Below, one piece after another: positions 17,437-27,086 of a stretch of 64,000 nucleotides of DNA. The stretch is from NCBI GenBank assembly GCA_009859145.1, contig VRVR01000038.1:1-64000 (forward strand). The letters run 5' to 3'. Made by a program: the position numbers and the translations under genes. Each line of letters begins with the position of its first letter. The first letter of the stretch is position 1. Below the pieces are notes generated by a model. The model was given only the letters and a program-made list of their open reading frames with translations, was not told where the DNA came from and did not search any database. This DNA is from Andalucia godoyi. Lineage: Eukaryota > Discoba > Jakobea > Jakobida > Andaluciidae.

Positions 17437-20265
17437 ATGTATGAAAACTGCGCTCCAGGTGGTTTCAATCATGGCGATATTGCATACATGGCGTTCGCAA
17501 CCACAGTTGTTTTCCTCATGACACCCGCCATGGGGCTTGCCCAAGCTGGCTTTCTGCGGCGCAAAAACTCCCTGACAATGTTGATGCAGGTGATGTCCGG
17601 GTGCACAATTGGCTCTCTTTTGTGGTTTCTACTAGGATTCACCATGACGTTTGGAGACTCGGTGGGGGGATTCATCGGCAATCTTGATTGGGCGCTCATG
17701 ATCAATCTTCCGTTTGATGACTGCGTTCCGCACTTGTCTGCCAACACAATTCCGTCCACTATTTTTGCCTTGTATCAGTGCATGTTTGCAATTGGCACTC
17801 CTCTGATTGTTTCTGGGGCATGGGCGGAGAAGATCGAGTACAAGGCGTATATTATCTTCATTGTCATGTTCCCCATCTTTGTGTATTACCCGCTTGCCCA
17901 CTGGATCTGGAATTCTGGTGGCTGGCTGTTTCAAATGGGACTCATGGACTTTTCCGGTGGACTCGTCATTCATGCCTCTGCGGGGATATCAGGGTTTGTA
18001 ATGGCCTCTGTCCTCCAGCGAAGGCTTCACCACAAAAAGCTCATCCAATCGCAAATCCATCACAACTTGCCAATATCTGTGCTTGGTGGCGCACTCATCT
18101 GGGCCGGTTGGATGTCGTTCAACGCCGGTTCTGCGTACGCCGCGAATTTTCAGGCGACGACTGCAGTGTTCAACACACACATGGCGGCGTGCTCTGCAGG
18201 ACTGGCTGTCACCATCCTTGCATACTTGGAAGACGGACATTGGCATCTCACAGAAATCATTAACGGCACCCTTGCCGGCTGCGCAACCATGACGCCCGGA
18301 TCAGGCTATGTCAAGCCGTGGGCGTCATTGATTTACGGGACCGTCGGAGGTTCGTCGGCGTTCTTCACAGCTCGCTTGGTGAAGCGGCGATGGGGAATTG
18401 ACGACGTGCTCGATGTAACAGCATTGCAAGGGATTCCTGGAACAGTCGGTGCACTGCTGACGGCATTTTTCGCGTGCTCCGAGGTTTCCACGGTGGATCC
18501 GGACGACGTGGGCCCAAACGGGATTTTCTATGGTGGCGAAGCCAAGGTATTTGGCGTTCAGCTACTGGGCTCGGTCGTCACGTGGGGCTGGGCGGCGTTT
18601 GTCACATACCTGATTAGCATAGTCATCTCCAAGACGGTTGGTCTTGATGTGTCGCCGGAAGTGGAAGAAATGGGTCTTGATAAGGCCCAGATTGGCGAAT
18701 CCGCATATGACCAAGAGTTGCACATGCTTCTTGATCTCGGTGCTGATACGTTGACAATCAAGCTTTGCGAAGCGGCTGCTGCCGGGGATCTCGGTGAAGT
18801 GAAAAATTTGTGCTCGCATGGGGCAGATCCATCAAGAGGAGATTTTGATGGCCGAACGCCACTCCACCTGGCTGCTTGCGAAAACCAGCTCGTGGTAGCG
18901 AGGTATTTATTGGACAACTATCGTGGCGTTGTCGACGTGAATGCAATAGACAAGTTTGGACGCACGCCATTGGAAGATGCCCTGTCGCATGGACGTGAAG
19001 AAATAGCAAGGTTTTTGGGGGACCGAGGCGGCCGTGTCCACGATCCCTCCTGCTTTACACCATTAATTTGCATGGCTGCTGCTCACGGAAGATATGATGA
19101 GATTGAGAGAATTGTCAGGCTCGGGGGAATGGACGTGAAGGTGAATTCAGATTATGACAAGCGCACTCCATTGATGATCGCAGCTTCCGAGGGGTATGCG
19201 GACATTGTGAAGTTGCTACTGCAGTATGGAGCCGATCCGCGGCAAACGGATCGATTCGGTGGCACAGCGTTTTCTGATGCGACGCTTTTCAACCACCCTG
19301 AAGTTGCTCAATTGCTTCAGCTTGCTTTGGACGGTCAGCTTGACCAGGTACCTCCAGAGACGAACACGCTGTCGTCACGCAGGGCTTCCAAGAAAGGTGC
19401 TTCTTCGGATAGCGATCCCTTTGCACGTTTGAGCTCAATTTCATCATCTGCGTCATGCGTTTCTTTGCTGTCCGGCACTGTACCGCCATTGTCGTCCAGC
19501 GGGCTCGCATCTGCAACAGACTCGCGAAGGGCGGTTCTCACAGCTTCCGTTCGCGAGAGCTGTGCAGCTGCATCTTCTGGAGACATCAGTGAATTGAAGA
19601 GAATCGTCAAGAAAGGCGGTGATCCGTCTCTCGGAAATTACGATGGAAGGACACCGCTGCATCTAGCTGCAGCGGGCGGTCATTATGCTGTTGTTCAGTT
19701 CTTGCTGTCGCCCGTGTGTCGCGAGGTCAATGTTAATGCCATGGATCGGTGGAAGCAGACTCCCTTAGCAGAAGCCATTCGCCACGACAATCTGGCGATT
19801 GCGCAGCTGCTGAGGCAGCACGGTGCGACCATCATTCATGCTGAACTGGGCTACTGTCTGTGCAGCGCTGCTTCCAAAGGCGATATCGCTGAGCTGCAGA
19901 TGATGCTTGCGACGGGTGCGGATTTGAACGCCTCCGACTATGACGGACGAACCGCGATGCATTTGGCTGCCGCCGAGGCTCAACAAGACACGATGGTGTG
20001 GCTCCTCAAGCATGGCGCGGATGCTTTTCCAAAAGACCGGTACGGTATGACTCCTCTCGACGATGCCAAGCGATACGGTAATAAGAAGATGATTCGTGTG
20101 CTTAAGGAATATGCGTCGCAGCTGGAACGCCAGGTCATGCACAATCAGACGGGGGTGACTCTGTCATCGGATGTTGGAAGCGACGATGTCATGCCTGCAG
20201 ACCAACAGCCAAATGCAGTGCGATTTCGCGGAGGATCATCAGCGAGTCCAGAAAGTCTCGTTTGA
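17437..20265 (+). CDS. Ammonium transporter (Amt/MEP) with four ankyrin modules
   Basis: Predicted 942-aa fusion. Residues 1-405 are an Amt channel with about eleven membrane helices. HWIWNSGGWL is seen at 155-164, and the signature DFSGGLVIHASAG is at 171-183 with D171 and the first pore histidine H179. IWAGWMSFNAGSA lies at 221-233. The second pore histidine, H318 of E. coli AmtB in DVFGVHG, is Gln331 here (DVTALQG). Residues 441-532, 542-630, 706-798 and 807-897 are four related ~90-aa ankyrin modules. Their wording (DYDGRTxLHLAA, then DRxGxTPLxDA) is that of the C-terminal ankyrin tail of glutaminases. A Ser-rich linker (635-705) separates modules 2 and 3. The protein likely sits in the plasma membrane with the ankyrin tail in the cytosol, moving or sensing ammonium. 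Confidence 0.92.
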   Translation: MYENCAPGGFNHGDIAYMAFATTVVFLMTPAMGLAQAGFLRRKNSLTMLMQVMSGCTIGSLLWFLLGFTMTFGDSVGGFIGNLDWALMINLPFDDCVPHLSANTIPSTIFALYQCMFAIGTPLIVSGAWAEKIEYKAYIIFIVMFPIFVYYPLAHWIWNSGGWLFQMGLMDFSGGLVIHASAGISGFVMASVLQRRLHHKKLIQSQIHHNLPISVLGGALIWAGWMSFNAGSAYAANFQATTAVFNTHMAACSAGLAVTILAYLEDGHWHLTEIINGTLAGCATMTPGSGYVKPWASLIYGTVGGSSAFFTARLVKRRWGIDDVLDVTALQGIPGTVGALLTAFFACSEVSTVDPDDVGPNGIFYGGEAKVFGVQLLGSVVTWGWAAFVTYLISIVISKTVGLDVSPEVEEMGLDKAQIGESAYDQELHMLLDLGADTLTIKLCEAAAAGDLGEVKNLCSHGADPSRGDFDGRTPLHLAACENQLVVARYLLDNYRGVVDVNAIDKFGRTPLEDALSHGREEIARFLGDRGGRVHDPSCFTPLICMAAAHGRYDEIERIVRLGGMDVKVNSDYDKRTPLMIAASEGYADIVKLLLQYGADPRQTDRFGGTAFSDATLFNHPEVAQLLQLALDGQLDQVPPETNTLSSRRASKKGASSDSDPFARLSSISSSASCVSLLSGTVPPLSSSGLASATDSRRAVLTASVRESCAAASSGDISELKRIVKKGGDPSLGNYDGRTPLHLAAAGGHYAVVQFLLSPVCREVNVNAMDRWKQTPLAEAIRHDNLAIAQLLRQHGATIIHAELGYCLCSAASKGDIAELQMMLATGADLNASDYDGRTAMHLAAAEAQQDTMVWLLKHGADAFPKDRYGMTPLDDAKRYGNKKMIRVLKEYASQLERQVMHNQTGVTLSSDVGSDDVMPADQQPNAVRFRGGSSASPESLV

Positions 20266-20725
20266 TGGATCTGCAGTTTTGCCTGCGATGATGTTACCGC
20301 TCGCGCTTTCTCCGCACCTGCCATCCTCGCATGCCTACTGGTTTTTCAACGCGTTTTCTTTGTTTCTTCCTCGTCGCCGTGGGGGTTTTTTTTTTTTTTT
20401 TGGTGGCAAATCAGTGTGCCATTCTTGGAGACAGCACTGTTTTTTTATTTAATCGTGTTTACTGCTGACTTCCTGTTTCCATAAGAGAATACACCCATCC
20501 ATCCGTTCTTCACACCAAGTTTCTTGTGCACAACTGACGATCGGACGCACATCCATTCCAGAGCGTGCCGACTGAATCTGTTTCCTTCGTCATGTCAAAC
20601 AAATCTTTATATAGGATGTACTCCATTTTCTTACGATCTAACCAAAGTTATGTACATGCATCGCGTCCTTTTCCAGGACCCAAGTTCTTCGCCGTCGCGG
20701 TCGTTATCGCCATCCCTGCTGTTGT
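20266..20725. other. Intergenic stretch between convergent genes
   Basis: About 460 bases holding the 3' flanks of the ammonium transporter and the phosphatase, with a T run at 20387-20401. No gene or RNA is recognised. Confidence 0.6.
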
Positions 20726-21997
20726 CTACTTGTTTGTACATGGCGATGGAACTGCCAACAACTGCAGCTGTCGTTCAAAGCCTTCGTTCACTTCGACAAT
20801 AACCCGCTTTGATCTCACAAACGCATATGCTTCTGAAAACGACATGCCTCTCCGTATCAAGAATGCAATGACGACCGCTGCGGACCTACTTACTCCGGCA
20901 AAGCAGTGCACAATGACTCGTCCGCCGTCGTTTTCTGCAAGGTCCAGGAAGGTGAAAGCCGTCTCAAGAGCGTCTGTCAAGTCCTGCGCGATCTCATCTG
21001 CAAGATCGAGCTTCATGACCCGCCGTGGCGACGCAATTGATTCGGGGATCTCGACTTCTTTCGCACAATTGAGAACGTGTGTAATTTGGTGCTTATCCAT
21101 GTCCTGCGCTGAACAAACGTGCTGTGCGGATCCTAGGAAGAGCCACGGGAAAACGGCGGAAGCCCAGTCCGACACAATCCGCTTGTTGCGGAGACCCGTA
21201 AACAATCTAGAATGGGCCTTTGCAATGTAGTCCTTTCTGAACATTGGTTCTCGTTGCACGATCTGCGATGGAATTTCTGCACTGTCATCGGAAACAATCC
21301 GAGAATGGGAGTCAAGGACAGTTTGCGAATGAAGCGAGAATTCAAGCGGCTCTCCAAGTATGAAAACCGCGTTGTTTGGGAACTCGCGCTTCAATGAATG
21401 AAACAGACGAATAGAAAGCGGTGACAACGGCGCACTGCAGGACGCAAGTGATTTTGAATCGACTATGCATACAGGAATGAACTCGCGCTGTCGGAAAACG
21501 AGCCTTTCGATGGGATCTGAAATGCGCTTTTCCACAAGACATAAATCGAAAAGCAGTTCCGTGGCAGGAAGTGCGCGCAGAATGCCTCCGACACTCACCG
21601 AGTTTGGAAATCGAAACGACGCAAATTTTGAAGGTGATCGCACGTCCAGAATGAGGCAGTCGTTGCCGCGCGCATGCGACGATATGTGCAAAATAAGCTG
21701 TGAAAGCGTAAGAACCGCATCGGACGGCACGGTGCAGTAATCGTGCAGTCGATTTTGATTTTGATTTTGATGTTGATGTTGTTGATGATGAAGATGAAGA
21801 TGTGAACACAAGTGTGACTGCGTACCAAGCGACGGCAAACACAGAGTCGGATTCTCATCTTGACTCTGACTGTGGCTGTGGCTGTGGCTGTGGCTGTGGC
21901 TGTGGCTGGGACTCTCACTGTGAACCTCACTGTGACTCTGGATCTGGATCTGGATCTGGACGGGGGATACCATCGCCACCGTCTGTGACCGGACCAT
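20726..21997 (-). CDS. Rhodanese-type dual-specificity protein phosphatase (MKP-like)
   Basis: Predicted 423-aa phosphatase. The catalytic domain (about residues 280-415) has the Cys-X5-Arg loop as VHCFAGVSRSAA and an acid-loop aspartate upstream (KLDLADE). It also has the AYAFVRSKRVIVEVNEGFERQL tail typical of dual-specificity phosphatases. Before it lies a rhodanese-like domain (about 90-200, LILDVRSPSKFASFRFPNSVSV), the arrangement of MAP kinase phosphatases, where that part docks the kinase. The docking pocket cannot be judged by eye. The N-terminal 45 residues are repeat-coded (QIQIQ and SHSHSH runs) and probably disordered; an in-frame ATG eight codons on could also serve. The window's MAP3K is 39 kb away, so no linkage is implied. 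Confidence 0.88.
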   Translation of the reverse strand: MVRSQTVAMVSPVQIQIQIQSHSEVHSESPSHSHSHSHSHSHSQSQDENPTLCLPSLGTQSHLCSHLHLHHQQHQHQNQNQNRLHDYCTVPSDAVLTLSQLILHISSHARGNDCLILDVRSPSKFASFRFPNSVSVGGILRALPATELLFDLCLVEKRISDPIERLVFRQREFIPVCIVDSKSLASCSAPLSPLSIRLFHSLKREFPNNAVFILGEPLEFSLHSQTVLDSHSRIVSDDSAEIPSQIVQREPMFRKDYIAKAHSRLFTGLRNKRIVSDWASAVFPWLFLGSAQHVCSAQDMDKHQITHVLNCAKEVEIPESIASPRRVMKLDLADEIAQDLTDALETAFTFLDLAENDGGRVIVHCFAGVSRSAAVVIAFLIRRGMSFSEAYAFVRSKRVIVEVNEGFERQLQLLAVPSPCTNK

Positions 21998-22555
21998 GGT
22001 TCACAAATGGGTGGTGTGGGCGTGCTGGTTTTACAGAAGAACCAATGCAGTGGATTATTTTAAAAAAATGAAGGGAATAAGAAAAGCGCAGTGAAGAAAC
22101 CAAAAAGAACTGTTAAACGTAAAGTTAAACAAATATAAAAGATTATTTTCAAAAAATTAAATAAACAATACAAAATAAAAAATTCCAAGAAGAAGAGAGT
22201 AAAAGAAAAACAACACGAAATACTAGATACAAGAACACCCCGACTCTCGATTCGTATCAAACTATCAACTCTATCAACTACTACTGTACCGTACGTCATT
22301 TTTCTGCTTCCGATCACCGCTTTTTTGACAACCACTGGAAACGAGCTGGAAGACCTGGTCATGAAACACTTGAGTCGTCGCATCGGAATGAGAATGATCA
22401 AGCAAGTGTTTCCCAGTGGTTTTCCTTTCGTTTTCTTATATCTCGTTTGCGTTTTGCTGTGGTTTGTTTGGTGCTTTGCATGTTTCTACTATTTCCTCTT
22501 CTGGGAAGTTATTATTGTTTTTTTTTCTGGCTTATGCTCTGATAACTATGAAAGG
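21998..22555. other. AT-rich divergent promoter region
   Basis: About 560 bases between the divergent phosphatase gene and the next plus-strand gene. Positions 22060-22220 are very AT-rich and 22400-22550 is T-rich. An in-frame upstream extension of the next gene through 22325-22555 would encode a hydrophobic stretch made only by the T-rich leader, so it is not called. Confidence 0.5.
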
Positions 22556-23500
22556 ATGAGCGGTAGACCGGCGACGATAGACGATGTCTTGCAAAACAGC
22601 TACTATCCGGCAGTGCTCGATCGGATGTCGAGAGGGGGCAAAAAACAGATGCTGCGTGACGGACAGTGCTTCCGACCGGGTGTGTGTACTACAGTCCGGT
22701 CGGTGAACAGCCTGTACGGCCCTCCCGTTCCGCGCCGACTCGCTCCCGATGAAATCACAAAAATACGAAATGCAATCGTGAAGATTCCTCCTGACGTTCT
22801 GATGGAATCGCCGAGTAGTCCGAAATCAGCGCGCAAACCACCAAGACCAAAGTCAAGTGGTGACGGCGACGGTAACGGTAATGGTAACGGCGGAGGTGGT
22901 GGTGCACGTTCGACGACGCCTGGGGGAAGGCCGTGGATGTTTGCTGCGCGTGCTACCGAGGCTGTGGAGCATTCGCCGGTTGCGAGAAGGAGGAAAAAGA
23001 AGGAAGGGAAAAAGGAAGAGAGCAGGTTGAAAGACGACCGTCTATTGGTGGAGGAAAGAACTGTGGACTGGGCACTGCTGGATCTTGATACGCCACTGCT
23101 GAACATGGAGCGATTGCCGTACCTCGATGAGTGCTTCCTCGTGCTGCAGAAGCTGTGGTCGGACTTTGGGTTTCCTGAAGATGCGCAGATCGATTCATCA
23201 AGACGAATCTTGGAGGACTCCCACAAGTCGTATGCTCGTGCATTGGCAGAAGTGAACTCGCTGCTTATTTACCGAGCTATGAGTGCACGACTTGTCAAGA
23301 AACTGCGATTGAAGCAGGAATTGGAGAGCTGCGAAGGCTCTCTTCTTCTTTCCGAATATAGGGCGCTCATGCAAGAGCTGCGTTCCTCGTGGATCGAGTG
23401 GAAAATGGCGTACCCATGGAACGCAGCCGGAATGGTGTTTCACGGCCTGAGTGTGGGACTTGTTGTTGAAAACGAATGCCGTAGACTCGGAATATGCTAA
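22556..23500 (+). CDS. Hypothetical protein, conserved-looking ends
   Basis: Predicted 314-aa protein of unknown family. Residues 1-90 look folded (starting SGRPATIDDVLQNSYYPAVL, then QCFRPGVCTTVRSVNSLYGPPVPRRL). Residues 95-165 are low complexity with a Gly/Asn/Asp run encoded by a GGTAAC-like repeat and a Lys/Arg-rich patch (ARRRKKKEGKKEE). Residues 170-314 are helical, with ERLPYLDECFLVLQKLWSDFGFPEDAQ and a later SSWIEWKMAYPWNAAG. No catalytic motif was seen. The start at 22556 is preferred because the upstream in-frame part is a T-rich leader. Confidence 0.65.
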   Translation: MSGRPATIDDVLQNSYYPAVLDRMSRGGKKQMLRDGQCFRPGVCTTVRSVNSLYGPPVPRRLAPDEITKIRNAIVKIPPDVLMESPSSPKSARKPPRPKSSGDGDGNGNGNGGGGGARSTTPGGRPWMFAARATEAVEHSPVARRRKKKEGKKEESRLKDDRLLVEERTVDWALLDLDTPLLNMERLPYLDECFLVLQKLWSDFGFPEDAQIDSSRRILEDSHKSYARALAEVNSLLIYRAMSARLVKKLRLKQELESCEGSLLLSEYRALMQELRSSWIEWKMAYPWNAAGMVFHGLSVGLVVENECRRLGIC

Positions 23501-23761
23501 GAGCACGAGCTTTCACGTCAACTCTACGATCCCTTCTGGCTTTTATACAACTTTTTAGTTTTAATTTTATTTTTATAAAGAGAAGGCGAGCGACGGAAGT
23601 AATCCCCTCGTCCTTCTTCTGGATATCACTGCAATATTACGCTTCTTTTTAGAAGGGTGGTTTTTTTTTTGTGGGAGGGGGGAGCCGGTAAAATAATTGA
23701 TTATTCCGTCCATTCAATCCACGGGGACGCCCTTTCCCATCTTTCTTGTAGCGTGTTCGCT
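23501..23761. other. Short gap between convergent genes
   Basis: Holds 3' flanks, T-rich and G-rich blocks; nothing else is recognised. Confidence 0.5.
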
Positions 23762-25657
23762 TTATGAAACAAGCCCGTGCAGATCGCTGGCCAGCGCCTC
23801 GTGATCGCGCTGCGTATTGAGAAGGCACGCTGCTGCTGTTTCAACCGTCGCAAGTGCATATCCGAGAGAACCAGTCATTACGTCATCTGTCACGAAATCA
23901 AGGATGATTCGAAGATCCGTGAACAACCGATGCGGCTGTGCCACAGACAACAAGTACGAGTTGATGGAAACCATGTCATCCGCTTCTAAACGCAGCTGGC
24001 GCGCAGACTGGGCGTGGAACTGCCGGACGCAATTCACAATCTCGTCCTGCAGATCCCCAAGTTTCTGGAGCTTCTTCATCGGTGTTTTAATCGTCGAGAA
24101 CTGACGAAGCACCTCCATTGCCGAGGCATACGATTCCACCGACTGGTCTCTGGCATCTTCGTTCTCCAAGCTGTGCTCAAAATCTGCAAGCTCAGAGTAG
24201 TCCACAGACGACTGTGATTCTGATTCGTGCATTGAGTCGATTTCTTGATTATCCTCCGCACCTGCGTCATTCGACGATGAATGCTCGAAAACCTCTCCGT
24301 CGGAATTCAGCCAGTATCGTCGCCGCACACCAAACTCCTTTGGATGTCCGTGACTGATCAGCACATATCGATCTTCCAGCAATCGATCATCGATTTCAAC
24401 TTCGGTGTCTTTGTACAAGCCTGCGATATCCTGGTCCACCATGCTAAACACGACATCTTCCAGCACTTGTCGCAAATCAGCTGTGCATGCAACCGGCAAG
24501 TGCGATGTCGCGCGGACATGCTTCTCGTAGTGAGAGACAAACGATCGGATGTCCGCCGCCCAGTCGACAGGCTCGATCGGTCCAGAGCGGCACTTGTCGT
24601 CAATAGAGCGCATTCTCTCGCGCAGCGCCACAAGGACCCGGCCAAAAGGATGAGCGGGAGACGATAGAACAGAGAACCAATACTCGGGCCTCACAACGTT
24701 TGTTCTCCATTCCTCCGAGTCTCGTTTTCTCATTTCTGCTGTCGTGGAGAGCTTAGAATAGTCCAGATTCGAATTGATGAAATACTCCCACTCATTTCCG
24801 CCAACGGCAATGATTGCACGCTTACATGACAATTTGAATGCCAGCAGTCTCTGTTGCAACGAGCTCAGATCATCCGTGCTCGTCTTGTTCTTTCGCACTC
24901 TTTTCTTCTTCTTCTGATTTTCCTTCTCCTTTCCATTATCCAAGCTTGCACTTCCCGGACACTCTGCATGTACAGCGTCTGCAGCAGGTGTCGAGTTTGC
25001 AGGCAAGGGAGACGGAGGATTGGAAAGCTCCCTCTTCATCGCATCGATGTGCTGTTCTTCGACGGACCTTCGCAGCATCCACAGCGGACGCGATTCCGGG
25101 ACCAGTAATGGAGCCAAGCTGTCGGATAGATGCTCCGACTTTCGAGACGACGTGTCTTTTGGCGCAGCACCAGCACCAACACCAGCACCAGCTGGCCGCG
25201 AAGAGTCCGCAGGAGTAATGAAAATATTCGAAGATGCTAGACCAACAGTCCTTGCTTCTGTGCACTGTATAGAAGATGCGGAGAAACGGGGATGCATCGA
25301 AGAACTCGGAGGAGACGTGGATGGCGGAGGTACAGGGATTGCAGGGGCAGATGGCGATGGCATTGGCGGTGGCGACGGAGAGATGCCCAGGTTCTTCGCT
25401 GTAAGACATGGGAAAGCATGCTCATCGATCGGAAATGTGGTAGAGAGAGACGGAGACAGCGCTTCCATCCGATCTAGACATTGTCGAAGCAATGCAATTG
25501 TCTTTGAGCGATCAGATGCCGTCGACGATGTCCGCAACAGCGAATCCGCGCCCAACGAAAGAGCAAGAGAATATGACAAGAATGCATCTCCAAAAGACCC
25601 CGCTGACTCCTGATCAAGGGCAGTGTGTATGCTGGATTTCCACGTCCTTGAAGTCAT
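23762..25657 (-). CDS. MIT- and VPS9-domain protein, putative Rab5-type GEF
   Basis: Predicted 631-aa protein. The N-terminus (about 1-75) reads like a MIT three-helix domain (IHTALDQESAGSFGDAFLSYSLALSLGADSL), which binds ESCRT-III tails. A long Ser/Pro-rich linker and a Lys-rich patch (KKKKRVRKNK) follow. The C-terminus (about 520-625) matches the VPS9 domain: KTPMKKLQKLGDLQDEIV, then the core ADDMVSINSYLLSVAQP and the last segment GSLGYALATVETAAACL. This includes the Asp and the Ser/Ala positions around the GEF surface. VPS9 proteins load GTP on Rab5-class GTPases at early endosomes. The role in endosome traffic is inferred from the two domains. The ATG at 25657 is the first in frame; the open frame runs 38 codons further upstream. 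Confidence 0.72.
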   Translation of the reverse strand: MTSRTWKSSIHTALDQESAGSFGDAFLSYSLALSLGADSLLRTSSTASDRSKTIALLRQCLDRMEALSPSLSTTFPIDEHAFPCLTAKNLGISPSPPPMPSPSAPAIPVPPPSTSPPSSSMHPRFSASSIQCTEARTVGLASSNIFITPADSSRPAGAGVGAGAAPKDTSSRKSEHLSDSLAPLLVPESRPLWMLRRSVEEQHIDAMKRELSNPPSPLPANSTPAADAVHAECPGSASLDNGKEKENQKKKKRVRKNKTSTDDLSSLQQRLLAFKLSCKRAIIAVGGNEWEYFINSNLDYSKLSTTAEMRKRDSEEWRTNVVRPEYWFSVLSSPAHPFGRVLVALRERMRSIDDKCRSGPIEPVDWAADIRSFVSHYEKHVRATSHLPVACTADLRQVLEDVVFSMVDQDIAGLYKDTEVEIDDRLLEDRYVLISHGHPKEFGVRRRYWLNSDGEVFEHSSSNDAGAEDNQEIDSMHESESQSSVDYSELADFEHSLENEDARDQSVESYASAMEVLRQFSTIKTPMKKLQKLGDLQDEIVNCVRQFHAQSARQLRLEADDMVSINSYLLSVAQPHRLFTDLRIILDFVTDDVMTGSLGYALATVETAAACLLNTQRDHEALASDLHGLVS

Positions 25658-25863
25658 TTCCGCATGCTTTGGTGGATCACCTTCTCCCGTGTGTAGTGTG
25701 TGCAGTTGGGTGCTGCGCGCGTTGTGCGTGATGGAGAATTTGTGATGGTTGTCACACAGAGTGAACCGCAATCGTCATATGGAGCGGAGGATTTTATTTT
25801 TGGCAAATCGTACAGCGGGAAGGCGTACGCGCGTTTGTGGGCATCTTCGGTCCCCAAAAGCAC

Positions 25864-25916
25864 GATGGGCGATGGGCGATGGGCGATGGGCGATGGGCGA
25901 TGGGCGATGGGCGATG
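25864..25916. repeat. 7-bp minisatellite (GATGGGC)n
   Basis: About seven perfect tandem copies of GATGGGC in the gap between two minus-strand genes. It lies in the 3' flank of the LRR gene and the 5' flank of the VPS9 gene. Confidence 0.95.
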
Positions 25917-25961
25917 GATCCAGCGGGAGTGGATGAAAAACAAAAATCTAGGGCTGATGAG

Positions 25962-27086
25962 TCAAACCTCGGGGGCAGAGCGCATTCCATCCAATTCCAA
26001 CACAACGGTCCGACTAAGCGCTGCGACCGTCTCTGAGAGCGCGCGAAGTGCAGGTCGCCCAAACGCATTTCCATTCAAATTCACCTTCTTCAGCGAAGTG
26101 CGTGACAGCATGGAACCCAACATCTCTGCGGATGCATCACCAAGCTCGTTGAACGATACGTTCAGCTCTTCGAGAGTCGGAAATTCCGACGCCAACTTCA
26201 GCAATTCTGCAAATCCAGCGTCTGTCAAAATGCTCTCTGCCAGCCCAAGTTTCTGCAGTCGCGATCCCAATCCCGCATGACGCAGAATATCGACACACTC
26301 GTCTCCAAGTTGGTTTGCAGAGACATTGAGATCCACAACACCAGAAGCCGCAATCGCATCACACAGTTTCTCAAATGCCTCTAATGAGAGATTATTGCAC
26401 TCGAGCGAAACGCAAGTCAGTCGAGTCTGTCCAACGGTCTGCGCCAGAAGCTCCATGTCCGCGTCGGAGAGACCGCAATTATCGAGTTTCAGCACTACAA
26501 CCTTGGACATTCCCAGCATCCCGATCAACTGTGCGACTCCTTCTCCTTCTGCGTTTCCATTCCCATTTCCAGAGAGAACAAGTTCGGTCAAGCTCGAATG
26601 CGCAATTGCACGGGCAATTGCTCGGAACCCGTCTGCCTCGATCACGGTGCTTTCAAGCACCAAGGCCTCGAGAATGCAGCTGGGGCTCTCAAGTGCATTT
26701 GCAATTGCTGCTGCACCAGCATCTCCGACTTCGACCATGGAAAGATTCAATCTGGCAACCTTTGTGGACGGAAGCACTTCACACAGGCATGCAACACCCT
26801 GTGAATCAAAGAAATTAATAGAGAGATCCAGATCGTGAACCTGTGAATGCGGGAGTGTTTCTGCGAGAATGCGCATTCCATCATTCGAAATGCGGTTATC
26901 CGACACATTGAGCACCGTCACCCGGGAATCTGGAAGAACCTTACACAGCAGTCCAATGTCGACATCTTCCAAATTTCGACAATCCAACGCAAGATTCGAA
27001 ATGCGTGTTGCCGGGAGGAGCGCAAATAGCTGGGAAACAGGAGCGTCTTCCAGCTCAGAAAAGCCAGTTACTGCTGAAACATCCAT
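25962..27086 (-). CDS. Leucine-rich repeat protein (RNI/NLR type)
   Basis: Predicted 374-aa protein built almost wholly of about 12 leucine-rich repeats of 27-30 residues. The pattern is LxxLxLxxNxLxDxGxxxLAxxL, for example LNVSDNRISNDGMRILAETL, VSLECNNLSLEAFEKLCDAI and LNVSFNELGDASAEMLGSML. This is the ribonuclease-inhibitor-like class, which forms an open horseshoe for protein binding. No NACHT, signal peptide, F-box or membrane part is present. The partner is unknown. Such proteins are common in protists. The 3' end lies about 50 bases past the minisatellite. Confidence 0.85.
   Translation of the reverse strand: MDVSAVTGFSELEDAPVSQLFALLPATRISNLALDCRNLEDVDIGLLCKVLPDSRVTVLNVSDNRISNDGMRILAETLPHSQVHDLDLSINFFDSQGVACLCEVLPSTKVARLNLSMVEVGDAGAAAIANALESPSCILEALVLESTVIEADGFRAIARAIAHSSLTELVLSGNGNGNAEGEGVAQLIGMLGMSKVVVLKLDNCGLSDADMELLAQTVGQTRLTCVSLECNNLSLEAFEKLCDAIAASGVVDLNVSANQLGDECVDILRHAGLGSRLQKLGLAESILTDAGFAELLKLASEFPTLEELNVSFNELGDASAEMLGSMLSRTSLKKVNLNGNAFGRPALRALSETVAALSRTVVLELDGMRSAPEV

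Noticed and set aside
22325-22555. N-terminal membrane segment for the hypothetical protein at 22556
   Set aside because: The hydrophobic part comes from a T-rich leader and has no convincing ATG start; the protein-like part begins at the ATG at 22556.
25864-25916. Tandem repeats that might suggest a CRISPR array
   Set aside because: Units are directly adjacent 7-mers without spacers, in a eukaryotic genome; it is a minisatellite. No CRISPR array is present in the window.
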